Assembly (NCBI GenBank): GCA_013814015.1 | Contig: JACCQS010000388.1 | Span: 1 to 5,404, forward strand | DNA: 5,404 bases | Direction of reading: 5' to 3' | Source: Geodermatophilaceae bacterium | Lineage (GTDB): Bacteria; Actinomycetota; Actinomycetes; Mycobacteriales; Geodermatophilaceae | In this document: positions 1-5,404 of the stretch, one piece after another | Layout of the letters: each line of letters starts with the position of its first letter | How positions within the stretch are numbered: the first letter of the stretch is position 1 | Notes under the pieces: generated by a model | What the model was told of the DNA's origin: nothing | What the model saw: only the letters and a program-made list of their open reading frames with translations | Database searches by the model: none | Made by a program: the position numbers and the translations under genes

Positions 1-92
1 GCGATCGCCGCCCGGCAGGCGCCGGCGTCGGGATGATCGACTTCGAGGAGGAGGGTCTTGTCCGACTGCACGATCAGGGGTCCGTCGGTCAC
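1..92 (-). CDS. xpb: XPB/ERCC3-type DNA repair helicase, N-terminal fragment
   Basis: Only the first 30 codons and part of another are in the window; the gene continues past base 1. The visible protein reads MTDGPLIVQSDKTLLLEVDH and then PDAGACRAAI, which matches, from memory, the conserved start of actinobacterial XPB helicases such as M. tuberculosis Rv0861c. This family consists of 3'-5' superfamily 2 DNA helicases linked to nucleotide excision repair; none of the helicase motifs lie in this part. I chose the GTG at 92 because homology begins there. In-frame ATGs at 158, 164 and 170 would add 22 to 26 residues with no resemblance to the family, and the two upstream ones lie in a palindromic repeat. 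No strong ribosome binding site is seen before the GTG. The usual upstream neighbour, the helicase-associated protein, is present at 1338-3602 but is separated from this gene by a nuclease-like gene. Confidence 0.88.
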   Translation of the reverse strand, partial: MTDGPLIVQSDKTLLLEVDHPDAGACRAAI

Positions 93-164
93 TTGTCCAG
101 AGTAGGCGTCGGTTCCGACTGCCGCTCGTGAGTCGCCCGCCGCACCGCCCTTGCTCATGATCAT

Positions 165-215
165 GCTCATGAGCGCCCTGGACTGAGTACCGCTATACCC
201 AAGGCGCTCACGATC
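165..215. repeat. REP-like palindromic unit 1
   Basis: A 51-bp imperfect palindrome. Bases 165-181 pair with 199-215 at 14 of 17 positions. Two of the three mismatches (169/211 and 178/202) become G-U pairs in RNA read from the minus strand, so 16 of 17 could pair in the transcript leading into XPB. Bases 182-198 form the loop. It shares 36 of 51 positions with the unit at 250-300, exactly 85 bases away. Arm consensus, read 5'-3', is GATCRTGAGCGC followed by a variable TGG. There is no U-rich tail, so it is not a standard terminator. It resembles the dispersed REP/BIME class, but other genomic copies cannot be checked here. Confidence 0.72.
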
Positions 216-249
216 AATGGCGGCCTGCGTCGGTGATCCGCGATGCCAA

Positions 250-300
250 GATCATGAGCGCTGGCGGTCGAGTCCAGCTGCATCCAGGCCGCTCACGATC
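250..300. repeat. REP-like palindromic unit 2
   Basis: Second 51-bp unit of the same family, 17 bases beyond the nuclease stop codon. Bases 250-260 pair with 290-300 at 10 of 11 positions, and the exception (254/296) becomes a G-U pair in minus-strand RNA. After a two-base bulge, CTGG at 261-264 pairs with CCAG at 284-287, leaving a loop at 265-283. It is 36/51 identical to unit 1, with the best agreement in the outer arms. As the first structure downstream of the nuclease gene it could protect or end that transcript, but this is inference. Confidence 0.72.
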
Positions 301-316
301 ATGAGGGCCGGCGGGT

Positions 317-1213
317 TCAGGAAGCGATCGCGCGGGCGAGGACGGCACGAATCTCGTCCAGAACGCCGTCGACGTCGTGGATCAGTCGATGAACAGAGAA
401 CCGCAGGACCAGCACCCCATTGGCCTGGATCGCGTTCTGCCGACGCTGATCTGCCTCCCAGGCGGCGGCGTCCAGATGCCACCGGGCCCCATCGATCTCG
501 ACGGCGACGGAGGCCTCGCGCCAGAGGGCGTCGAGTACGACTTTTCCGTACGCCGTTTCGATCGGAACGTTCCACTCGGGCTCGGGCAGTCCAGCCCGCC
601 GAACTGCGCGACGAAAGCGGGACTCACCCATCGACCGAGTGCCGACCCCGACGTCCTCGAGCGACTCGCGTAGCCAACGACTGCCGCGACGGGGGACGTC
701 GCCTACGGCTGCCTCCAGCTGGGCGACGGACACCAGGCGACGCTGCACAGCATCGGAGACCAGGGCGCGTACGTCATCGCGGGTGAGCAGCGTCCCGGCG
801 ACATCGAGGACCGTACGGGTGGGTTCGCTCCAGCGGAGGTCGCCGTTGCGCTCGAGTCGGCACGGGCGCTGAGACTGGTGCACGACGACGAACCCGTGGC
901 TCCGCGGATGCTGGGTATGCGGGATCGTCAGATGCACCAAGTCGGTTGGGCGTACCCGCAGACCTTGGACGTACGCCGCCGTGTTGTGGCTGAGAAAGCT
1001 GGCCGGTCCGGCATAGAGCAGCGCACAGCGCCGCAACTGATTCGCCGAGACCGGGCCGTTGTGCAGTACGACCACCCCGGGCAACGCCGCCTGCCAACGA
1101 CCGCTGCGCAACGCCGATCGAATTCGGAACTGACTGAATCCCGCCGCCAGCAAGGCAGCGCGACTCGCGATGCCCGCACGGAACTGGAGAGCGACTGCAC
1201 CCAGAGCGCTCAC
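317..1213 (-). CDS. DUF559 (Vsr-like) endonuclease-domain protein with AbiEi-like N-terminus
   Basis: Predicted 298 residues. Residues of about 15-60 (GIASRAALLAAGF, then IRSALRSGRW and GVVVLHNGP) match the winged-helix pattern of AbiEi-type antitoxin domains. The C-terminal third resembles DUF559, a relative of Vsr in the PD-(D/E)XK nuclease superfamily. The expected core is present: D228 (VLDALW), E239 and D241 (VEIDG), H246 (ARWH), R257 (DQRRQN) and R271 (VLRFSVH), so the nuclease core looks intact. The actual substrate is unknown. This domain pair is common as scattered solitary genes in actinobacteria. The start is uncertain: GTG codons at 1213, 1219 and 1252 are in frame, none has a purine-rich binding site, and the only upstream ATG (1411) would overlap the previous gene by 74 bases and translate the tandem repeat. 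The gene lies between two genes that are normally adjacent and is flanked by related repeats, which suggests insertion. Confidence 0.85.
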   Translation of the reverse strand: MSALGAVALQFRAGIASRAALLAAGFSQFRIRSALRSGRWQAALPGVVVLHNGPVSANQLRRCALLYAGPASFLSHNTAAYVQGLRVRPTDLVHLTIPHTQHPRSHGFVVVHQSQRPCRLERNGDLRWSEPTRTVLDVAGTLLTRDDVRALVSDAVQRRLVSVAQLEAAVGDVPRRGSRWLRESLEDVGVGTRSMGESRFRRAVRRAGLPEPEWNVPIETAYGKVVLDALWREASVAVEIDGARWHLDAAAWEADQRRQNAIQANGVLVLRFSVHRLIHDVDGVLDEIRAVLARAIAS

Positions 1214-1217
1214 GATC
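1195..1217 (-). repeat. Single REP-like arm over the nuclease start codon
   Basis: Read on the minus strand, this 23-base segment begins GATCGTGAGCGC and ends TGCAG. It matches the right arm of unit 2 (278-300) at 20 of 23 positions. A 25-base comparison of 1195-1219 with 193-217 gives 20 matches. The opposite arm needed for a full 51-bp unit is absent, since the sequence at 1167-1194 is unrelated coding DNA. The GTG at 1213 and the next codons (VSALG) are encoded by the arm. The CACGAAGA array starts at its end. Confidence 0.6.
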
Positions 1218-1283
1218 ACGAAGACACGAAGAGCACGAAGACACGAAGACACGAAGACACGAAGACACGAAGAGCACGAAGAG
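1217..1283. repeat. 67-bp tandem array of 8/9-bp units
   Basis: Eight consecutive units: CACGAAGA (five copies) or CACGAAGAG (three copies), in unit-length order 8, 9, 8, 8, 8, 8, 9, 9 on the plus strand. The 8-bp unit is 50% G+C and mostly purine on the plus strand, unlike the G+C-rich surroundings. It lies between the helicase-associated stop codon and the nuclease start. On the minus strand every unit supplies a GTG; those at 1219 and 1252 are in the nuclease frame. Translation of the array in any frame gives low-complexity peptide, so I treat it as non-coding. From memory, similar arrays occur in unrelated bacteria and yield spurious predicted proteins. Confidence 0.9.
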
Positions 1284-1337
1284 GTCGTGCGGGCGATCGC
1301 CTCCGTGCGGGCCAGCGGGTCCGACCCGGCAGGACGC

Positions 1338-3602
1338 TCAGTCGTCGGCGAGCGCGACCGAGGTGATCCGGTGGACGGCGAAGGTGCGCGGCTCCTCGCG
1401 GCGGTGGTCATAGGCGGTCAGGAAGCCGCCGGTCAGAGAGATCGGCTCCACGAAGCGCTGGCTGGACTGGCCGTCGGCGTTGACGTACCCGATCCAAAGC
1501 CCGTCGTCCTCACGCAGCGCCCGCTGCAGCGTCTCCAGGATCGTGGCCGTGGTTAGGCCAGGGATGGATGGAACATGTCTGGTACGTCGTTGAGCCCGCG
1601 CCGCTGTGTCGCCCGTACGCATCCGCCGGATGACGGTCTGCCGCTGATCGGCGGTCAACTCGGTATGCCGTGGCACTGGGCTGGTCCGGCGACCCGGCGC
1701 GCGTTGTCGCTGGGCGAGTCCGGAAAAGATGATCCCGCCGGAAGATTCGGCAGCCGGAGCGTAGCCGGCCCCGCGCAGGGCGTTCAGAATCTCCTCCGGA
1801 TCGGCGGCACTGACCAGGACCCCCGGTGCCAACGGTCGAAAGCCGTAATCGGTGAGTCGCCGGTCCGCGGTGACCTGGGCGATCAGGGAGTCGTCGTCGC
1901 TGCGCAGGTACGTCGAGGCAGTGCCCACCCGCAGACCGCCGTGGCGGCGACTGATGTCGTCGATCAGGTACGTCAACGTCTGAGGTACTGGCGTACGGGA
2001 GTGCCGCCCGAAAAACGAGTGCAAGTCCTGCGCCGTCCAACCGGCATCCAACGAGCGACGAAGCGATACCGCTGAAATACGGAAAACCGTTGCCCCGCCT
2101 GAGGACTCGACATCGGCGACTAGCCCGAGCGATCGGGACAGCTCAGGCTCGAGCGGGCCGGGGGCCACCGCGCTGAGGTCGGGCTGGACCAGGATGTGGT
2201 CGATCAGCGGCGGCAGGACCGCCGCGACTGCGCGCTCCAGGCGGTCGGCACCGGCCAGCAGCGCCCGGCCTGGCCCGGTCAACGCGTCGGCGGCCACGAT
2301 CCCGAGCAACCGGGCCTCCTCCAGCGCTCCCCGCGCGGCCACGGCGAACTCCGGACCACGGCGTGGCGCGGACCAGGTGAGCAGCCTCAGCAGCTCATCG
2401 ACTGACCAGGTTGTTCCCGGCGCAGTCGAGGTCAAGGGCTCCAGGACGGCTCGTCGGGTCGCCGGCGCACCGTGCCGGATCAGCTCCGGGGACAGCGGGG
2501 CCAGCGTCCGACCCGCGCCGTCTCGACGGCCGGCCAGCCCAGCCTGTCGGCTGGCGCCCAGCCAGGCCCCGGCCAAGGTCGCCCACCGGTCGGCCAGCGG
2601 CTGATCCAGCCAGACGTCGAGCATTCTGGTGGGCAGCCAGTGCTCGCCGTCGCTGGCGATTCCGATCAACTCGGCGGCCAGCGAGATCTCCAGCAGCACA
2701 GCTGCGGTCGGCTCGTCCACGTGCGCGGCGCGGGCCAGCCGACGGTGCTCTCGTACCCCGACGCCCCCGCTGCGCAGGACCCCCGCGTGGTCCAGGTCCA
2801 GCGCTGTGAGGAGGTCTTCGACGTTCTGCAGCACACCGAGAACGGCACCGGCGGTCATCTTGTCCAGCGTGACCGGCTCGACCTGTCCTGCGGCCGGGTC
2901 CGGGCGTAGTCGCGGTGGGCCGAAGGGCGCGTCCCCTCGTCCGGCGAGGCCGATCTCACGGGGCAGTTCGACTGTCGAGTCGTTGACCCTGACCAGGATT
3001 CCCCGCCGAAGCAGCCGACCGATCGTGCCTGGACTGTGCTCGTCGGGAGTCCAATCCTCGGGCAGCCGTCCCTGCGGTGGGCCAGCCGCCAGCCGCTCGA
3101 CGAGGGCGCGCTCATCGCCGGCCAGCTCTGGTAGGGATTTCACGAGAGCGGCCGGGTCGGCGTCGGGATCGCCGCTCAGATTGGCAAGCGGCCGACCGAG
3201 CCCGCAGGGGTAGCCGACCAGCAACCGGATGCCCTCCATCAGATGCAAGGCGTCTTCTGCCCCCCACACCAGGCCCAACCCGGTCAGCCGATCGAGGCTG
3301 CGGGCCAGATCGTCGGCCGGAACGCCGACCAGCTTGCCGGCCAGGTCACTGCACCCGATCGGGGTCGGAAGAAGCAGCATCGCCTCGACTACCTGCAGTA
3401 CCCCTGCGTCCAGTTGGTCCAGCGCCCGGCTGATCGAGACCTGGCCGATGAGACGGCCGGCCAGTGAGGCAACGTCCGGCGGTGCGGGCCGGGCAACGTC
3501 GGGACGGGCCCGCAACAGCTCGGCGAGCCAGTCGTCGGGTTGGGCGCGCAACCACTCGGTATAGGACGACGCGAGCGGACGCGTCGAAACCGAGGCGGAC
3601 AT
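1338..3602 (-). CDS. Helicase-associated protein (Helicase_C_3 domain, WYL-like C-terminus), Rv0862c-like
   Basis: Predicted 754 residues, close to my recollection of the mycobacterial homologue. The N-terminus (SSYTEWLRAQPDDWLAELLR and then ARPDVARPAPPDVASLAGR) is typical of the family and is followed by helical, winged-helix-like repeats with conserved LDQLDAGVLQVVEAMLLLP. Residues of about 465-600 contain LIDHILVQPDLSAVAPGPLE and later PVPQTLTYLIDDISRRHGGL, the pattern of the helicase-associated domain PF13625. Residues of about 686-754 (LWIGYVNADG, RFVEPISL, YDHRREEPRTFAVHRI) resemble a WYL-like fold. No Walker ATPase motif is visible, so it is unlikely to be a helicase on its own. It is normally encoded just before XPB and is inferred to support it. 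ATG 3602 is preferred over ATG 3638 because GGAGGG lies four bases upstream and family homology begins just after it. The reading frame is intact over its whole length. Confidence 0.92.
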   Translation of the reverse strand: MSASVSTRPLASSYTEWLRAQPDDWLAELLRARPDVARPAPPDVASLAGRLIGQVSISRALDQLDAGVLQVVEAMLLLPTPIGCSDLAGKLVGVPADDLARSLDRLTGLGLVWGAEDALHLMEGIRLLVGYPCGLGRPLANLSGDPDADPAALVKSLPELAGDERALVERLAAGPPQGRLPEDWTPDEHSPGTIGRLLRRGILVRVNDSTVELPREIGLAGRGDAPFGPPRLRPDPAAGQVEPVTLDKMTAGAVLGVLQNVEDLLTALDLDHAGVLRSGGVGVREHRRLARAAHVDEPTAAVLLEISLAAELIGIASDGEHWLPTRMLDVWLDQPLADRWATLAGAWLGASRQAGLAGRRDGAGRTLAPLSPELIRHGAPATRRAVLEPLTSTAPGTTWSVDELLRLLTWSAPRRGPEFAVAARGALEEARLLGIVAADALTGPGRALLAGADRLERAVAAVLPPLIDHILVQPDLSAVAPGPLEPELSRSLGLVADVESSGGATVFRISAVSLRRSLDAGWTAQDLHSFFGRHSRTPVPQTLTYLIDDISRRHGGLRVGTASTYLRSDDDSLIAQVTADRRLTDYGFRPLAPGVLVSAADPEEILNALRGAGYAPAAESSGGIIFSGLAQRQRAPGRRTSPVPRHTELTADQRQTVIRRMRTGDTAARAQRRTRHVPSIPGLTTATILETLQRALREDDGLWIGYVNADGQSSQRFVEPISLTGGFLTAYDHRREEPRTFAVHRITSVALADD

Positions 3603-3606
3603 AAGT

Positions 3607-3612
3607 CCCTCC
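3607..3612 (-). promoter_or_regulatory. Ribosome binding site deciding the start at 3602
   Basis: On the minus strand GGAGGG is followed by four bases (ACTT) and then ATG at 3602. The alternative ATG at 3638 would place this site inside the coding region and add 12 residues (MGGYGAGSLEGL) that do not look like the family, so the shorter start is favoured. Confidence 0.75.
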
Positions 3613-3660
3613 AGGCTACCCGCGCCATAGCCACCCACCGCTGCACGAGACGATGCGCCG

Positions 3661-4251
3661 GTGGCAGGACAGTCGGCCTGGCAGCAGCCCGAGACCAGGC
3701 GCTCGTACGCCGCCTACCGTCTCGGTGCGCTGCGCTGGTTCGCCGGAGGCCTCGCGGGCGGAACCGTGGCGGTCGGGCTGTCCGCTTACGCGGTGCTCGT
3801 GCTGAAACGGCCGGGACTCGGGGTGTTCATCGTGGCTGCGCTGTTCCTCGGTGTTATCGGTCTGGTCACCGGTACGGGAGGCCTGATCAGGGCCCAACGG
3901 TTCCGCAGAACGCTCCAGACGCAGCCGTGGCAAAGCGCGGAGTTACGGGTCGCCGGCGCCTCTCTCCGGCTGATCTTCGCCGCGGACGACGTGGACAACG
4001 ACACCGTGGACAACGACGCCGTGGACTCCGACGCCGTGGACATCGACGCCAATGGCGACGACCGGCGTGCCGCCGATGTCCGGCTGCTGATCACGAGCCG
4101 CTGGCGGGTACGCGAGGTGGTCGGTCACCGGGACGGCGAGGTGCTCGTCTGCTCAGCCAGAGACGGCAGCTACGTCCTGAGCGCACAAGGCCTGAACAAC
4201 TTGTACGGACTGCGCCCGCTGGCCAGACTGGGAGGCCGCTACCGACCATGA
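3661..4251 (+). CDS. Hypothetical two-helix membrane protein with acidic VDxDx repeat
   Basis: Predicted 196 residues, family not recognised. A basic, polar N-terminus (about residues 1-24) leads to two hydrophobic segments of about 25-47 and 53-75, separated by a short KRPGLG turn. The rest is soluble and looks beta-rich: ELRVAG and LRLIF, then an acidic stretch at 107-134, then VRLLITSRWRVREVVGHRDG and EVLVCSARDGSYVLSAQGLN, ending NLYGLRPLARLGGRYRP. A helical hairpin anchor with a cytoplasmic domain is the likely topology, by inference. The GTG at 3661 is the first possible start after the in-frame stop at 3628, and only a weak GAGA at 3647 precedes it. ATG 3653 is in another frame. The gene is divergent from the helicase-associated gene and 63 bases before the next gene on the same strand. 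Its acidic tract is a DNA-level tandem repeat. Confidence 0.8.
   Translation: MAGQSAWQQPETRRSYAAYRLGALRWFAGGLAGGTVAVGLSAYAVLVLKRPGLGVFIVAALFLGVIGLVTGTGGLIRAQRFRRTLQTQPWQSAELRVAGASLRLIFAADDVDNDTVDNDAVDSDAVDIDANGDDRRAADVRLLITSRWRVREVVGHRDGEVLVCSARDGSYVLSAQGLNNLYGLRPLARLGGRYRP
3991..4050 (+). repeat. In-frame 15-bp tandem repeat, four copies
   Basis: Four 15-base units of the form GTGGACNNCGACRCC at 3991, 4006, 4021 and 4036. They encode VDNDT, VDNDA, VDSDA and VDIDA (residues 111-130 of the membrane protein). Units differ mainly in the third codon and at one later base. Because the unit is five codons, copy changes keep the frame and only lengthen or shorten the acidic loop. Confidence 0.9.
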
Positions 4252-4314
4252 CCGGGGGCCGTCTGAGACGATCAGCGGACTAGGACATGGCACGCATCGA
4301 CAGGAGAGGCGCAG

Positions 4315-4539
4315 ATGGCCCGGCGCAGGCGTGACAAGAAGACCGGCGAGCACGGGCGGTCCTCCGTCGAGTCCACCTGGTGGTCCAGCGAGGACGGCGG
4401 CCCACCCATCACCGAACTCACCGCCGAGACGCAGGGACCGCTCTCACCGTGGGGCGAGGACCACACCCTGCCGCTGCCGCCCGAGCGAGTCGGCTACCGG
4501 CCGCCGACCTCCCGTCCCAACCGCGCCGGAGCCAACTGA
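4315..4539 (+). CDS. Small hypothetical protein (74 aa)
   Basis: Family not recognised. The protein has a strongly basic N-terminus (ARRRRDKK), a central stretch with paired tryptophans and acidic residues (STWWSSEDGG, then TELTAETQGP) and a proline-rich C-terminal half (LPLPPERVGYRPPTSRP). There is no membrane segment, signal peptide or cysteine pattern. Support for coding comes from AGGAGAGG at 4302-4309, five bases before the ATG, and from tight packing between the membrane-protein gene (63-base gap) and the acyl-CoA synthetase gene (24-base gap) on the same strand. Its composition suggests a largely disordered cytoplasmic protein, by inference. The overlapping frames here are also open, so base composition alone does not prove coding; the ribosome binding site and spacing decide it. 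Confidence 0.68.
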   Translation: MARRRRDKKTGEHGRSSVESTWWSSEDGGPPITELTAETQGPLSPWGEDHTLPLPPERVGYRPPTSRPNRAGAN

Positions 4540-4563
4540 GCGAGGCGTCCCGATGGAGCTGAC

Positions 4564-5404
4564 ATGACCACACCGAAGCCGCCGTCGCAGTCCTCGCCGT
4601 CGTACTCCTCCGGTACCAGCACGGTCCCGCTGCTGGGCGACACCATCGGCGCGAACTTCGACCGCACAGTTGCCGCCCATCCCGACCATGACGCGCTCGT
4701 GGACTGCGCGACCGCCCGACGGTGGAGCTACGCCGAACTCTGCGCCGAGGTCGAGGCGGCTGCGCTCGGCTTGTCCGCCCGTGGAGTGGCCAAGGGTGAC
4801 CGGGTCGGCATCTGGGCACCGAACTGCGCCGAATGGGTGTTCACCCAGTACGGCACGGCCAAGCTCGGCGCGATTCTGGTCAACATCAATCCCGCGTACC
4901 GCACGCACGAACTCGGGTACGTCCTGAGGCAGGCCGGGATCTCGGTCCTGGTCTCGGCGCCGTCGTTCAAGACCAGCGACTACCGGGCAATGGTCGGTGA
5001 GGTACGCGCGGACTGCCCGGACCTGCGCGAGATCTACTTCATCGGCGACCCCGAGTGGGAGCAACTGCTCGCCGACGGCCGTCAAGGCGATGCCTCCCTG
5101 CTGGCAGCGCGAGAGACCGAGCTGTCGGCCGACGACCCAGTCAACATCCAATACACCAGCGGCACAACAGGTTTCCCCAAGGGCGCAACCCTCACCCATC
5201 ACAACCTGCTCAACAACGGCTTCTTCGTGGGGGAGGGCTGCGGTTACACCGAGGCCGACCGGGTCTGCATCCCGGTGCCGTACTACCACTGCTTCGGCAT
5301 GACGATGGGCAATCTGGCCTGCACCTCGCACGGGGCCACCATGGTGATCCCGGCGCCCGGCTTCGACCCAGCCGCGACCCTGCGCGCCGTACAGGAGGAG
5401 CAGT
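4564..5404 (+). CDS. AMP-forming acyl-CoA synthetase (FadD/ACSF2-like), N-terminal part
   Basis: The open frame runs off the window after 280 residues with no stop; full-length members are about 540-560 residues. It belongs to the adenylate-forming (AMP-binding) superfamily, which activates a carboxylic acid with ATP to an acyl-adenylate and then forms the CoA thioester. Visible features are the family N-terminus (LLGDTIGANFDRTVAAHPDH), GDRVGIWAPNCAEWV at 78-92, NINPAYRTHELGYVLRQAG at 107-125, the phosphate-binding loop YTSGTTGFPKGAT at 197-209, and VPYYHCFGMTMGNL at 238-251. The last motif and overall pattern resemble medium- to long-chain fatty-acid ligases such as ACSF2 and mycobacterial FadD35, but the substrate cannot be fixed from this half. 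The adenylate-binding and C-terminal catalytic lysine motifs lie outside. GGAG at 4555-4558 precedes ATG 4564 by five bases. Probably co-transcribed with the 74-residue gene. Confidence 0.93.
   Translation, partial: MTTPKPPSQSSPSYSSGTSTVPLLGDTIGANFDRTVAAHPDHDALVDCATARRWSYAELCAEVEAAALGLSARGVAKGDRVGIWAPNCAEWVFTQYGTAKLGAILVNINPAYRTHELGYVLRQAGISVLVSAPSFKTSDYRAMVGEVRADCPDLREIYFIGDPEWEQLLADGRQGDASLLAARETELSADDPVNIQYTSGTTGFPKGATLTHHNLLNNGFFVGEGCGYTEADRVCIPVPYYHCFGMTMGNLACTSHGATMVIPAPGFDPAATLRAVQEEQ

Noticed and set aside
217..872. Open plus-strand frames opposite the nuclease gene
   Set aside because: They are arginine- and proline-rich, without recognisable domains, and mirror the well-supported minus-strand gene; long antisense frames are expected at this G+C content.
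1..1300. Three GCGATCGC palindromes (1-8, 324-331, 1293-1300), as in HIP1-type sites
   Set aside because: Two fall in coding sequence where they encode Ala-Ile-Ala; three copies in one window are too few to claim a selected motif.
1316..1328. Small hairpin CGGGT-CCG-ACCCG after the helicase-associated stop as a terminator
   Set aside because: Only a five-base stem, with no U-rich tail on the minus strand; too weak to call.
1214..1411. N-terminal extension of the nuclease gene to ATG 1411
   Set aside because: It would overlap the helicase-associated gene by 74 bases and translate the tandem array as low-complexity SSCLRVFV-type sequence; AbiEi-like homology starts only after GTG 1213.
4089..4107. 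Sequence resembling a REP-like arm (GATCACGAGC then GCTGGCGG)
   Set aside because: It lies inside the membrane-protein reading frame, has no inverted partner nearby and needs a one-base gap to align, so chance similarity is likelier.
4248..4283. Tiny ORF starting at the ATGA overlap with the membrane-protein stop
   Set aside because: Eleven codons (MTGGRLRRSAD), no ribosome binding site of its own beyond the upstream coding sequence, and no recognisable product.
4553..4567. Alternative ATG at 4553 just before the acyl-CoA synthetase start
   Set aside because: It encodes only MELT before a stop and is out of frame with the synthetase; the GGAG at 4555-4558 serves ATG 4564.
4444..5331. Long minus-strand open frame of 295 codons opposite the acyl-CoA synthetase
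   Set aside because: The plus-strand frame carries clear AMP-binding motifs across the same region; the antisense frame shows none.

Overview
The window is from a high-GC actinobacterium. The bases are strongly G+C-rich, third codon positions favour G/C, and GTG starts are used. A large helicase-associated protein sits beside an XPB-type DNA repair helicase, as I recall for the mycobacterial pair Rv0862c/Rv0861c. I cannot place the organism below the class level.

Left half, all read on the minus strand. The order of transcription is: a complete 754-residue helicase-associated protein (1338-3602), a DUF559/Vsr-like nuclease with an AbiEi-like N-terminus (317-1213), and the first 30 residues of XPB helicase (1-92, cut by the window edge). 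The nuclease gene separates two genes that are normally direct neighbours. Repeats lie on both sides of it. Two related 51-bp palindromic units (165-215 and 250-300) fill the gap to XPB. One arm of the same repeat family (1195-1217) lies over the nuclease start codon. That arm runs directly into a 67-bp tandem array of CACGAAGA/CACGAAGAG units (1217-1283), which fills much of the gap to the helicase-associated gene.

Right half, all read on the plus strand and divergent from the helicase-associated gene across 58 bp. The genes are: a 196-residue protein with two membrane segments and an in-frame 15-bp repeat that encodes an acidic VDxDx tract (3661-4251), a 74-residue unrecognised protein (4315-4539), and the first 280 residues of an AMP-forming acyl-CoA synthetase of the FadD/ACSF2 type (4564 to the window end). 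Gaps of 63 and 24 bases and good ribosome binding sites suggest one transcription unit, but no promoter was identified with confidence.

The most notable feature is the layout around the nuclease gene. Its predicted start codon lies inside a repeat arm that recurs, in the same orientation, beyond its stop codon. This is consistent with a gene inserted by, or between, dispersed palindromic repeats in a conserved DNA-repair locus. Any functional link between the nuclease and the helicase is inference only.
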